A DNA stretch of 52,561 nt from Bacillus sp. AFS015802. Its GTDB lineage: Bacteria > Bacillota > Bacilli > Bacillales > Bacillaceae_B. Position numbers and translations under genes: made by a program. Below are positions 8,436 to 15,970 of the stretch, piece by piece; within the stretch, counting starts at the first letter, position 1; every line of letters starts with the position of its first letter. The stretch is taken from contig NZ_NTUP01000002.1 in the NCBI RefSeq assembly GCF_002561455.1, positions 148,066-200,626 on the forward strand. The letters run 5' to 3'. Under the pieces are notes generated by a model. It was not told the origin of the DNA, searched no databases, and saw only the letters and a list, made by a program, of their open reading frames with translations.

Positions 8436-8776
8436 ACTTATGATCCTCCTTTCAAAAAATAAGATTTTTCAATCGTACTATGTTTTAGTACCCCTGTACA
8501 CCGGATTTTTAAATTTTCAATAAATGGGGTATAGGGAAAGAACGGGAATGAATGTTGGGAGTATAGCGATTCACTGACTCGTATTTCCATATATTATGTG
8601 TGAAAACGCTTGAATTCATTACTTTTCAACTAATTTTTAGAAAAGAAGTCAAAAACATGTTAAATGGGCTGGAAATTTTTTAAATATGTAGTATACTAAT
8701 TGTAACAAAACGTTCACAAATTATTCTTTTTTTCGCCACAATTGAAAGCGTTTACTACAGAAATGGAGGAATGGAA
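8436..8776. other. Intergenic region between the NSS transporter and ywcE
   Basis: A 341-nt AT-rich divergent intergenic region. It must hold both promoters. TATACT (8691-8696) and TTGTAA (8699) are loose promoter-like matches, but I cannot assign a start. A clear catabolite-response element lies at 8742-8756, and a weaker two-mismatch match (TGAAAACGCTTGAA) occurs near 8601. No further gene is visible. Confidence 0.6.
8742..8756 (+). promoter_or_regulatory. Catabolite-response element (cre) upstream of ywcE
   Basis: TTGAAAGCGTTTACT fits the CcpA-site consensus WTGNAANCGNWNNCW at every defined position. It lies 20 bp before the ATG at 8777, so it is probably downstream of the transcription start, a placement associated with CcpA repression by roadblock. 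Confidence 0.7.
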
Positions 8777-9064
8777 ATGGATGTCTTTCTAGTATACCTA
8801 TTCGTCGCAACGGCAACTCCACTTTTTCTTTGGGTCGAACATCGTAAATGGGCGGTTCTTCACATCCCATTCGTTATAGCCTTATGGTCAGCATTTATCT
8901 ATTATGTAGCCGTACCGGAACTCGGAGGCTGGGGACATGTAACCCTTTGGAGCCTGTTTGTCGCTAACCTTGCATTCGCACATATCGCAGCCTTCATGCT
9001 CTATGCCGTACCATTTATTCAAAAGCAGAAAAAGAAGAGATCTACGACTGTACGGAACTTTTAG
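8777..9064 (+). CDS. ywcE: YwcE-like holin-like spore morphogenesis protein
   Basis: This 95-aa membrane protein has three hydrophobic segments (about residues 3-20, 28-47 and 55-80) and a very basic tail (KQKKKRS). The start (MDVFLVYLFVATATPLFLW) and the segment AHIAAFMLYAVPF closely match what I remember of B. subtilis YwcE, a holin-like protein needed for normal spore morphogenesis and germination. The start is set at 8777, not 8771: GGAGGA ends at 8770, giving 6 nt spacing for 8777 and none for 8771, and the homologue also begins at MD. A perfect cre lies just upstream. Confidence 0.8.
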   Translation: MDVFLVYLFVATATPLFLWVEHRKWAVLHIPFVIALWSAFIYYVAVPELGGWGHVTLWSLFVANLAFAHIAAFMLYAVPFIQKQKKKRSTTVRNF

Positions 9065-9102
9065 TCTGACCCATCCAAAATTGGGTTGGGCTTTTTTTTT
9101 GC
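9064..9102 (+). terminator. Terminator after ywcE
   Basis: An imperfect stem (ACCCATCCAA / TTGGGTTGGG with mismatches) is followed by nine or more Ts, directly after the stop codon. Confidence 0.6.
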
Positions 9103-9327
9103 ATGATTTTAGTAAATGGACACCCTGGCATTATATAGTAGAAGGATAAGGATGAATTTCGTCAAACCGGAAGAGAACTGGCGACATCTTTAAATTTACA
9201 GGATGAATCCTGATGAATGCTGTATTTACACTGTTTTAATAATACGAATATTGGGGAAGCATAACTAGTGAGAATGCAATTTTAGAGAGGATCGGGTCTA
9301 TGGATGGGATGGAATCATAATATCCCT

Positions 9328-9356
9328 TTGCCGAATCCCTGATTCTATGATATAAT
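9328..9356 (+). promoter_or_regulatory. Sigma-A promoter of yugI
   Basis: TTGCCG, exactly 17 nt, then TATAAT. The inferred start is about 45 nt before the yugI ATG. Confidence 0.75.
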
Positions 9357-9407
9357 CTACAATTGCGTGTAAAGACGAAAAATAATATATATACTAGGAG
9401 TGTTACC

Positions 9408-9821
9408 ATGACTACAAAATTCGAAACAGGCTCTGTTGTAACAGGTAAAGTTACAGGCATTCAACCATACGGTGCATTCGTTGCACTTGACGAAGAAACA
9501 CAAGGATTAGTTCATATCTCTGAAATCACTCACGGATTTGTTAAAGACGTTAGTGAGCACCTTTCAGTAGGCGACGAAGTAAAGGTTAAAGTATTATCAG
9601 TGGACGAAGCAGCTGGTAAAATCAGCCTTTCTATCCGTGCTACAGAAGAAGCTCCTGCTCAACAAGCAAAGCCTGCAGCAGCGAAAAAGCCTCGCCGTCA
9701 AGGTCAAGGAAGTGTGAAACAAGCAAACGAAGAAACAACACCAGCAGGTTTCAACACTCTTAAAGACAAGCTTGAAGAGTGGATCGAGCAATCAGAACGT
9801 GAAGATCTAATCAAGAAATAA
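9408..9821 (+). CDS. yugI: S1-domain RNA-binding general stress protein (YugI/GSP13)
   Basis: This 137-aa protein has one S1 RNA-binding domain at residues 5-78 (GSVVTGKVTGIQPYGAFVAL...GLVHISEI...VGDEVKVKVLSVD), then an Ala/Lys/Arg/Gln-rich basic linker and a C-terminal helix (LKDKLEEWIEQSERE). This is the layout of B. subtilis YugI, general stress protein 13, which associates with ribosomes. The start at 9408 has TAGGAG 7 nt upstream; the in-frame start at 9363 is inside the leader. Codon choice is noticeably biased towards common codons, suggesting high expression. Confidence 0.9.
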   Translation: MTTKFETGSVVTGKVTGIQPYGAFVALDEETQGLVHISEITHGFVKDVSEHLSVGDEVKVKVLSVDEAAGKISLSIRATEEAPAQQAKPAAAKKPRRQGQGSVKQANEETTPAGFNTLKDKLEEWIEQSEREDLIKK

Positions 9822-9829
9822 TAAATCGA

Positions 9830-9860
9830 AGACTGTCCGTCATGACGGGCGGTCTTTTTT
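9830..9860 (+). terminator. Terminator after yugI
   Basis: Stem AGACTGTCCGTC / GACGGGCGGTCT (12 bp with two G-U pairs, very short loop) followed by six Ts. Confidence 0.85.
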
Positions 9861-9959
9861 AATGGATTTTTTCATTTCATACCCCTTGTGGTAAAAGAGG
9901 GATTGGGCACTGTTTGATAGAATATATAGAATTAGAGGTAATCCTGGGAGGTGGGGAAA

Positions 9960-10523
9960 TTGAAAGAGAAAGTCAGTCATCTATTAGCTGGAAACGAATC
10001 TACTCATGTGCTTTATTCTTATCGGGACAGAAACCGATATTTAGAAAATGCCCTAGCCTACATACTTCAAGGAATTGAAGCGGGGGACTCCATCGTACTG
10101 ATCGAGAACGAGAGAAATCTGAATGTATTGCTTAAACAGTTAAAGGGTCATCTAACAGATAGTCAAATTGAGAAGCTTCATGTCATCAGTAACTTTGACT
10201 TCTATCAATCGAGTGGTAGTTATCATCCTCCTGCTATTTATGAACAATTGACCAAAACCATTACACCTTATTTAGAAAATGATATTTCATTCCGCTCTTG
10301 GACGAATGTGGAATGGGGATCCCTTGAAGACCCTGTTTCCATCATCGAATGGTTCGAAACAGAAACGGACCGGGTTATTCATGAGTATAATCTGACCATC
10401 GTGTGCGCGTACGATTCAGAGAAGATGCCTGACCGTCTGGAAGAGGGTCTGAAGAAAAATCATGGGCATATTATGTCGGATGATGATATCTTGATCTCGA
10501 AAGTATACAGTAAGTCCAATTAA
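9960..10523 (+). CDS. MEDS-domain protein (DcmR-type sensory domain)
   Basis: This 187-aa cytoplasmic protein is built almost entirely of a MEDS-type domain: HVLYSYRDRNRYLENALAYILQGIEAGDSIVLIEN, then alternating helices and strands and a C-terminal LTIVCAYDSEKM. The domain is distantly RecA-like and is found as an input domain in DcmR-type regulators and with kinases or anti-anti-sigma factors. Here no output domain is attached. The start is placed at TTG 9960, because the GTG at 9951 lies inside the ribosome binding site GGGAGGTG. It forms a single-gene unit with its own terminator. The partner and signal are unknown. Confidence 0.75.
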   Translation: MKEKVSHLLAGNESTHVLYSYRDRNRYLENALAYILQGIEAGDSIVLIENERNLNVLLKQLKGHLTDSQIEKLHVISNFDFYQSSGSYHPPAIYEQLTKTITPYLENDISFRSWTNVEWGSLEDPVSIIEWFETETDRVIHEYNLTIVCAYDSEKMPDRLEEGLKKNHGHIMSDDDILISKVYSKSN

Positions 10524-10536
10524 CCATTGAAAATGG

Positions 10537-10572
10537 CGATGATCCTTATGATAAGGATTATCGTCTTTTTTA
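10537..10572 (+). terminator. Terminator after the MEDS-domain gene
   Basis: Stem GATGATCCTTA / TAAGGATTATC with a 3-nt loop, then GTCTTTTTT. Confidence 0.85.
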
Positions 10573-10646
10573 TGCTTTAGATATGCCGGGGATACAAAAA
10601 ATTTATCGTAAATTAACGAAAAATAAAGAATTTTTAAATAATACAC

Positions 10647-10675
10647 TTGTCCGTACCTCACCGATGGCATATAAT
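10647..10675 (+). promoter_or_regulatory. Sigma-A promoter of the aldehyde dehydrogenase operon
   Basis: TTGTCC, exactly 17 nt, then TATAAT. Transcription should start near 10682, inside the cre-like site. Confidence 0.75.
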
Positions 10676-10680
10676 GAGAA

Positions 10681-10695
10681 ATGAAAGCGCTTTAT
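10681..10695 (+). promoter_or_regulatory. cre-like CcpA site over the transcription start
   Basis: ATGAAAGCGCTTTAT agrees with WTGNAANCGNWNNCW at all but one position (A for C near the end). It sits immediately downstream of the -10 box, so CcpA binding would block initiation. This suggests glucose repression of the aldehyde dehydrogenase. Confidence 0.6.
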
Positions 10696-10728
10696 TTATA
10701 AAAATACATAAATACAGGAGGATCTTAG

Positions 10729-12249
10729 ATGCTATATAATAATCCGAATACGGAAGGATCATTGGTACAATTCAAAGACAAATATGAGAACTTTATCGGC
10801 GGTGAATATGTGCCGCCCGCAAGCGGGGAGTATTTTGAAAATGTATCACCGGTAACGGGGAAGGTCTTCATCAAAGTAGCCCGTTCCAATAAAGAGGATG
10901 TTGAAAGAGCATTGGATGCGGCCCACGCAGCGAAGGACGCATGGGGCAAAACTTCTGTAGCAGAAAGAGCCAATATTTTAAATAAAATCGCAGACCGCAT
11001 GGAAGAGAACCTGGAAATGCTGGCAGTCGCAGAAACGTGGGATAACGGGAAGCCTGTTCGTGAAACGATGGCGGCAGACCTGCCGCTTGCAGTTGATCAT
11101 TTCCGTTACTTCGCTGGATGTATCAGGGGCCAGGAAGGATCTCTGGGAGAGATTGATAATGATACCGTTTCGTATCACTTCCATGAGCCGATCGGGGTCG
11201 TTGCCCAGATTATTCCTTGGAACTTCCCGATCCTGATGGCTGTTTGGAAGATAGCGCCTGCCCTTGCTGCAGGAAACTGTGTCGTATTGAAGCCGGCAGA
11301 GCAGACACCTGCATCCATCATGGTCCTGGTCGAATTGATTGAGGACTTGCTGCCAAAAGGCGTACTGAATGTCGTTCAAGGATTTGGAGTGGAAGCAGGG
11401 AAGCCCCTTGCACAGAGCAAGCGCGTTGGGAAAGTAGCCTTCACGGGTGAAACGACAACCGGCCGCCTGATCATGCAATATGCTTCTCAAAACATCATTC
11501 CTGTCACACTGGAGCTTGGTGGGAAATCACCTAATATCTTCTTTGAAGATGTCATGGATCAGGATGATGACTTCCTGGATAAAGCAGTTGAAGGATTCGT
11601 CATGTTTGCGCTTAATCAGGGGGAAGTGTGTACATGTCCTTCCAGGGCATTGATTCAGGAATCGATCTACGATAAGTTCATGGAGCGTGCGATTGAACGG
11701 GTGAAGCAGATCAAGCAGGGGAACCCGCTGGATACAGATACGATGCTCGGCGCCCAGGCCTCTCAAGAACAATTGGAGAAAATTCTCTCTTATATTGAAA
11801 TCGGGAAAGAAGAAGGAGCGGAATTACTCATCGGTGGGGAGCAAAATGCACTGGATGGTGACCAGGAAGCAGGTTTCTATGTGAAGCCGACCGTATTCAA
11901 AGGCAACAATAAAATGCGGATTTTCCAAGAAGAAATCTTTGGACCGGTTGTTTCCGTCACCACATTTAAAACGAAGGAAGAAGCCCTTGAAATCGCCAAT
12001 GACACCCTTTATGGACTGGGAGCGGGAGTATGGACGCGTGACATGAACACGGCTTACCGTTTCGGCAGGGAGGTTCAAGCAGGACGCGTATGGACAAACT
12101 GTTATCACCAATACCCGGCACATGCGGCATTCGGTGGCTACAAAATGTCCGGTATCGGTCGTGAAAACCATAAAATGATGCTATCACACTATCAACAAAC
12201 AAAGAATTTACTAGTCAGCTATAGCCCCAAAGCGTTAGGATTCTTCTAA
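10729..12249 (+). CDS. NAD-dependent aldehyde dehydrogenase (AldB/AcoD type)
   Basis: This 506-aa class 1/2 aldehyde dehydrogenase is close to the AcoD/AldB acetaldehyde dehydrogenase group. The catalytic cysteine is C301 in [11 protein letters not shown] and the general base is E262 in LELGGKSP. The cofactor region shows IIPWNFP near residue 162 and FTGETTTGR near 235. It oxidises short-chain aldehydes such as acetaldehyde to the acid with NAD(P)+. AGGAGG precedes the ATG. The DUF779 gene begins 1 nt after its stop codon, a pairing seen for this type of enzyme in many bacteria. A sigma-A promoter and a cre-like site lie upstream. Confidence 0.9.
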   Translation: MLYNNPNTEGSLVQFKDKYENFIGGEYVPPASGEYFENVSPVTGKVFIKVARSNKEDVERALDAAHAAKDAWGKTSVAERANILNKIADRMEENLEMLAVAETWDNGKPVRETMAADLPLAVDHFRYFAGCIRGQEGSLGEIDNDTVSYHFHEPIGVVAQIIPWNFPILMAVWKIAPALAAGNCVVLKPAEQTPASIMVLVELIEDLLPKGVLNVVQGFGVEAGKPLAQSKRVGKVAFTGETTTGRLIMQYASQNIIPVTLELGGKSPNIFFEDVMDQDDDFLDKAVEGFVMFALNQGEVCTCPSRALIQESIYDKFMERAIERVKQIKQGNPLDTDTMLGAQASQEQLEKILSYIEIGKEEGAELLIGGEQNALDGDQEAGFYVKPTVFKGNNKMRIFQEEIFGPVVSVTTFKTKEEALEIANDTLYGLGAGVWTRDMNTAYRFGREVQAGRVWTNCYHQYPAHAAFGGYKMSGIGRENHKMMLSHYQQTKNLLVSYSPKALGFF

Positions 12250-12250
12250 A

Positions 12251-12583
12251 ATGGAGCAGCGACTAGAGGCGACAGAACAAGCACTCCAGTTGATTGAAAC
12301 GTTAAAGGGAAAGCACGGTGCCCTCCTGTTTCATCAGTCCGGTGGATGTTGTGATGGCAGTTCCCCTATGTGTTTAAGTCAGGATGATCTGATCATCGGT
12401 GACAGTGATGTATTGGTAGGTACTGTAGCCGACTGTCCTTTTTATATGAATGAGCAGCAATATGAGTATTGGAAGCATTTCCGGATCATATTGGATGTAA
12501 GAGAAGGAAGGGGAGGAGTGTTCTCCCTGGAATCGACAGAAGGCGTCCGCTTCATCACCGATTCCAAACTGATGAAAGCGTGA
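12251..12583 (+). CDS. DUF779 protein, partner of aldehyde dehydrogenase
   Basis: This 110-aa protein belongs to the DUF779 family. It has a cysteine-rich stretch (QSGGCCDGSSPMC, residues 31-43) and another cysteine at DCPFY near residue 58, a pattern that could bind a metal or carry redox-active thiols. Family members are regularly encoded next to AldB/AcoD-like aldehyde dehydrogenases, as here, with only 1 nt between genes, so translation is probably coupled. The biochemical role is not known to me. There is no strong ribosome binding site of its own (weak TAGGAT inside the upstream gene). Confidence 0.85.
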   Translation: MEQRLEATEQALQLIETLKGKHGALLFHQSGGCCDGSSPMCLSQDDLIIGDSDVLVGTVADCPFYMNEQQYEYWKHFRIILDVREGRGGVFSLESTEGVRFITDSKLMKA

Positions 12584-12603
12584 TGTGCCTGGTAGGGTTC
12601 CTC

Positions 12604-12642
12604 AAAGAGACAACCTGTTTTAGTGGGGTGTCTCTTTTTTTG
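12604..12642 (+). terminator. Terminator after the DUF779 gene
   Basis: AAGAGACA pairs with TGTCTCTT around a loop, followed by a run of Ts, 20 nt after the stop codon. Confidence 0.8.
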
Positions 12643-12770
12643 TGTGGAGATATGTTGCCTGTCCGATGATTCTATGAGATTTAACATATCGACCGTTACC
12701 TGGAATGATCAAAAAAATATCGACGGTTCCACACAAAGCGACAAATTTCACACCCCCCCTGCCACCACGC

Positions 12771-12801
12771 TAAAAAACCACTCTCTCAAAAAGAAAGTGG
12801 C
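12771..12801 (-). terminator. Terminator of the rocR-like gene
   Basis: On the minus strand, CCACTTTCT pairs with AGAGAGTGG over a short loop and is followed by TTTTTTA. Confidence 0.8.
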
Positions 12802-12811
12802 TTCCGCCCAT

Positions 12812-14194
12812 TCAAAACGAATTCCGCTCAATCCCATACTTCCGAATACGGTATTGCAGGTTCTGCCGGCTCATGCCAAGGGCCTTCGCGGTTTTGGTGA
12901 TATTGAACTCATGGTATTTCAGTGCTTTCTGAATATAATAGGTTTCGGCTTCCTCTATGAATAGCTCCAGCGGCTTGATTTCGGTTCCCGATTGGTAGAG
13001 GAACTCCGATTCATCCTGAATTTCTTCGCCTACTGTCGTATGATGGATCCTCTGTCTGAATCCGAATGGGAGGTGGTTGAATCCGATTTCCTCTTCAAAC
13101 CCGACCAGATTGAATGCCCCTTCGATGACATGTTCGAGCTCCCTCACATTCCCCGGCCAATCATATTGTTGGAAAATTTCCTGCACTTCCTCGGATATGC
13201 CCTTGATATTCATGGCGAAATGGTGGTTAAACTGATCGATGAAATAGTTCACGAGCTCCTGCAGGTCTTCTTTCCTTGAACGGAGAGAAGGGATGAAAAC
13301 GGACACGATGCTCAGGCGGTAATAAAGATCCTTCAAAAGGCGCCCTTCTGCGATGGCATCGATCGGATCCTCGTTCACCGTCGCCATCACCCGGACATCA
13401 AATGGGAGGTCCCTCCCCCGGGAGAAGAAGTTTAATAACTTCTCCTGAAGGGAAGGGGTTAATGAATTGATTTCGTCAAGCAGGAGTGTCCCTCCCTGGG
13501 CCTGTCGGAAGAGAGGGGGTCTTTGATCTTCCGGGCTGCTGCCTTCTTCTCCGTCGTGAAAAAGGATTTCTTCGAGCATGTCATCCCGCAATGATGAACA
13601 ATTCTGGGTGATGAAAGGACGGTTGGCCCGTGCGCTGTCGTTGTGAATGCTCTGGGCGAACAACTCTTTCCCTGTCCCTATCTCACCACAGATCAGGACC
13701 GGTGAAGAAATCCTCGTCGCCCGCTTTCCTGTTTCGACGGCGTCCTCGAGGCGGGGATGATGTCCGATGATGCTATCAAAAGTAAAGAAGCTTTTCGGCT
13801 TTTTAGGGTTTTGATCCCTCATCACCTTTTCAAGCTTGGTGATGTCCCGTGCAATCTCGATGGCTCCGATCAACACCTCGTCGTGAAAAATGGGGAAGGT
13901 GTCATTCATCGTCGTGATTTCAATCCCGTTCATATTAAAATAGGTCTGCTTCACATTGAGGGTGGGTTCCTTTGTATTCAGGACCTTCAGAAGGGTACTT
14001 TCTTCCTCGGAGTAAAACTGGAAAACATCCAGCAAGTTTTTATCCAGGACGTCTTCGATTTCCATCCCTTCGATTTCCCTCATCTTGCGATTGTAGATGA
14101 TGGTCCTTCCGGTAGAATCAATGACGTGGACGCCTGATTCGAGATGTTCAGCGACTTTTTCATACATATACAACCGTTTTTCAAATTCCAGCAT
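12812..14194 (-). CDS. rocR: RocR-type PAS/AAA+/Fis regulator lacking the GAFTGA loop
   Basis: This 460-aa protein has the layout of sigma-54 enhancer-binding activators. A PAS sensor covers residues 10-118, an AAA+ domain about 138-375, and a Fis-type helix-turn-helix 430-457 (FNITKTAKALGMSRQNLQYR). Walker A is GEIGTGKE (170-177), Walker B is GTLLLDE (235-241), and the arginine finger is in LYYRL near 293. Divergence from rocD and the paired operators between them point to RocR, the arginine/ornithine catabolism activator. Oddly, the GAFTGA motif that should follow residues 211-213 is missing; that stretch reads HDGEEGSSPEDQRPP. The next surface loop, near 258-264, is also short. It may not activate through sigma-54 in the usual way. 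Confidence 0.85.
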   Translation of the reverse strand: MLEFEKRLYMYEKVAEHLESGVHVIDSTGRTIIYNRKMREIEGMEIEDVLDKNLLDVFQFYSEEESTLLKVLNTKEPTLNVKQTYFNMNGIEITTMNDTFPIFHDEVLIGAIEIARDITKLEKVMRDQNPKKPKSFFTFDSIIGHHPRLEDAVETGKRATRISSPVLICGEIGTGKELFAQSIHNDSARANRPFITQNCSSLRDDMLEEILFHDGEEGSSPEDQRPPLFRQAQGGTLLLDEINSLTPSLQEKLLNFFSRGRDLPFDVRVMATVNEDPIDAIAEGRLLKDLYYRLSIVSVFIPSLRSRKEDLQELVNYFIDQFNHHFAMNIKGISEEVQEIFQQYDWPGNVRELEHVIEGAFNLVGFEEEIGFNHLPFGFRQRIHHTTVGEEIQDESEFLYQSGTEIKPLELFIEEAETYYIQKALKYHEFNITKTAKALGMSRQNLQYRIRKYGIERNSF

Positions 14195-14362
14195 GCTGTC
14201 TCTCTCCTCTTCTTGACATGGGTTCTTACTGCAAAACGTATCGTCTATAGACCCTCTATTCCCGCAAATTTTCCAGCTGGTTTCTGACGGAGCCGGTCAT
14301 TCACTTCGGTGAAACCCGGAAAAAGAGTGGAATTATAAAAAATTTTAAAAAACTCTTGAAAA

Positions 14363-14381
14363 ACGCAACCATCTTTTGCAT
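14363..14381. promoter_or_regulatory. RocR-type operator, site 1
   Basis: ACGCAACCATCTTTTGCAT: inverted half-sites RYGCAA and TTGCRT separated by 7 nt. Its reverse complement matches site 2 in both half-sites. Confidence 0.6.
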
Positions 14382-14406
14382 TATTATAAGTGTAAGGGTT
14401 TTCTAA

Positions 14407-14425
14407 ATGCAAATATTTTTTGCGT
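14407..14425. promoter_or_regulatory. RocR-type operator, site 2
   Basis: ATGCAAATATTTTTTGCGT has the same 6-7-6 layout as site 1 in the opposite orientation. The centres are 44 bp apart, about four helical turns, so both lie on one face of the DNA. Paired palindromic upstream sites are the known arrangement for RocR in B. subtilis. Confidence 0.6.
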
Positions 14426-14632
14426 ATTAGATCATGAATCATGTCCCATAGGGATGAATAAGGATCTTTGTTTAAAGAAAGCAGGCAGTCGGGATCATCT
14501 TTTGCTTCACTTTCAAGCAAAGACAACATGAGAAACACTTTAAGGGTAGAACCAGGAGGGGCCTTTTCGTAAGGGGATCCCTCCTTGTATAAAACAATTA
14601 ATCGCTTTTACATTACGTAAGGAGGAACTTAA

Positions 14633-15826
14633 ATGGCAGTTAGCACTCATTCAATTATTGAACAAACGGAAAAGTATGGGGCAAAAAATTATCATCCCCT
14701 ACCAATCGTTATTTCAGAAGCAGAGGGCGTTTGGGTGAAAGATCCTGAAGGAAATAAATATATGGATATGCTAAGCGCTTATTCAGCAGTCAATCAGGGG
14801 CATCGTCATCCAAAGATCATCCAGGCGTTAAAGGATCAGGCAGATCGCGTGACGTTGACTTCCCGCGCATTCCACAATGATCAATTAGCTCCTTGGTATG
14901 AAAAGATTTGTCAGCTGACAGGTAAAGACATGGCGCTTCCAATGAATACGGGTGCCGAGGCAGTGGAAACAGCCATCAAAACGGCTCGCCGCTGGGCTTA
15001 TGATGTGAAGGGTGTAGCGGAAAACAGCGCAGAAATCATTGCGTGTAACGGGAATTTCCACGGAAGAACGATGACTGCCGTTTCCCTTTCTTCAGAAGAG
15101 GAATACAAGCGCGGCTTCGGTCCGATGCTTCCTGGGATCAACTTGATTCCTTATGGTGATCTTGAAGCATTGAAAGAAGCGATCACGCCTAATACAGCTG
15201 CGTTCCTCATCGAACCGATCCAAGGGGAAGCAGGGATCGTATTCCCTCCAAAAGGGTTCATGAAAGCAGCGTATGAATTATGTAAAGAAAACAATGTCCT
15301 GTTCATTGCCGATGAAATCCAGGCAGGTCTTGCCCGCTCAGGAAAAATGTTTGCCTGTGAGTGGGAAGATGTCGATCCGGATATGTATATTCTCGGTAAA
15401 GCACTTGGAGGGGGAGTATTCCCTATTTCTTGTGTGGTGGCAGATGAAGAAGTGCTCGGTGTATTCAATCCCGGATCTCATGGATCTACTTTTGGAGGAA
15501 ATCCAATGGCATGTGCCGTGTCCGTTGCCTCACTCGATGTATTGATCGACGAAGATCTTGCGGGTCGTTCCCTTCAAATGGGAGAATACTTTATGAGTAA
15601 ACTTCGTGAGATAGATAATCCTATGATTAAGGAAGTTCGTGGCAGCGGATTATTTATCGGAGTGGAACTGACAGAACCAGCCCGGAAATACTGTGAACAA
15701 CTGAAAGAAGAAGGACTGCTTTGTAAAGAAACACATGATACAGTCATTCGTTTTGCCCCACCTCTTGTCATCTCGCAGGAAGACTTGGATTGGGCGATCG
15801 AACGGATTAAAAAAGTACTGTCTTAA
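14633..15826 (+). CDS. rocD: Ornithine aminotransferase
   Basis: This 397-aa class III PLP aminotransferase converts ornithine and 2-oxoglutarate to glutamate-5-semialdehyde and glutamate in arginine catabolism. The PLP lysine is K256 in [12 protein letters not shown]. Other motifs are [18 protein letters not shown] near 103, [14 protein letters not shown] near 140, and [13 protein letters not shown] near 224. Length fits B. subtilis RocD (401 aa). AAGGAGG is well placed before the ATG. It is divergent from the RocR-like gene and followed by rocG. No rocE or rocF follows here, unlike the B. subtilis rocDEF operon. Confidence 0.93.
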   Translation: MAVSTHSIIEQTEKYGAKNYHPLPIVISEAEGVWVKDPEGNKYMDMLSAYSAVNQGHRHPKIIQALKDQADRVTLTSRAFHNDQLAPWYEKICQLTGKDMALPMNTGAEAVETAIKTARRWAYDVKGVAENSAEIIACNGNFHGRTMTAVSLSSEEEYKRGFGPMLPGINLIPYGDLEALKEAITPNTAAFLIEPIQGEAGIVFPPKGFMKAAYELCKENNVLFIADEIQAGLARSGKMFACEWEDVDPDMYILGKALGGGVFPISCVVADEEVLGVFNPGSHGSTFGGNPMACAVSVASLDVLIDEDLAGRSLQMGEYFMSKLREIDNPMIKEVRGSGLFIGVELTEPARKYCEQLKEEGLLCKETHDTVIRFAPPLVISQEDLDWAIERIKKVLS

Positions 15827-15970
15827 TCCCCGGCAGGGTAAGAAGTTTTTTTCTTGAAACAGCCGGAAAACAGGTGTGAAAATAAAAATTATTTCTTTCC
15901 CAAGTCAATGGTTTAAGATACGGTAATATGTTACAATTACAACGTTTCAGATCACATAATAAAGAGGCGA

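Larger units (their letters stand above)
14195..14632. other. Divergent rocR-rocD regulatory region
   Basis: 438 nt without a credible gene. It contains two 19-bp operator-like sites (14363-14381 and 14407-14425), an inverted repeat with TTGC/GCAA arms (CTTTTGCTT ... AAGCAAAG, 14499-14522), and a 7-bp stem AGGAGGG / CCCTCCT (14554-14585) in the presumed rocD leader. The best match to a -24/-12 promoter is GGATCCCTCCTTGTA near 14576, which deviates in both elements. No convincing sigma-A promoter was found either. A 97-codon minus-strand reading frame here has no ribosome binding site. Confidence 0.6.

Noticed and set aside
14245..14538. 97-codon minus-strand frame between rocR and rocD
   Set aside because: No ribosome binding site, no family resemblance, and it covers the operator region; codon use is not like the neighbours.
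14576..14590. Sigma-54 -24/-12 promoter for rocD (GGATCCCTCCTTGTA)
   Set aside because: Mismatches in both the GGCAC and TTGC elements make it too weak to annotate; kept only as the best available candidate.
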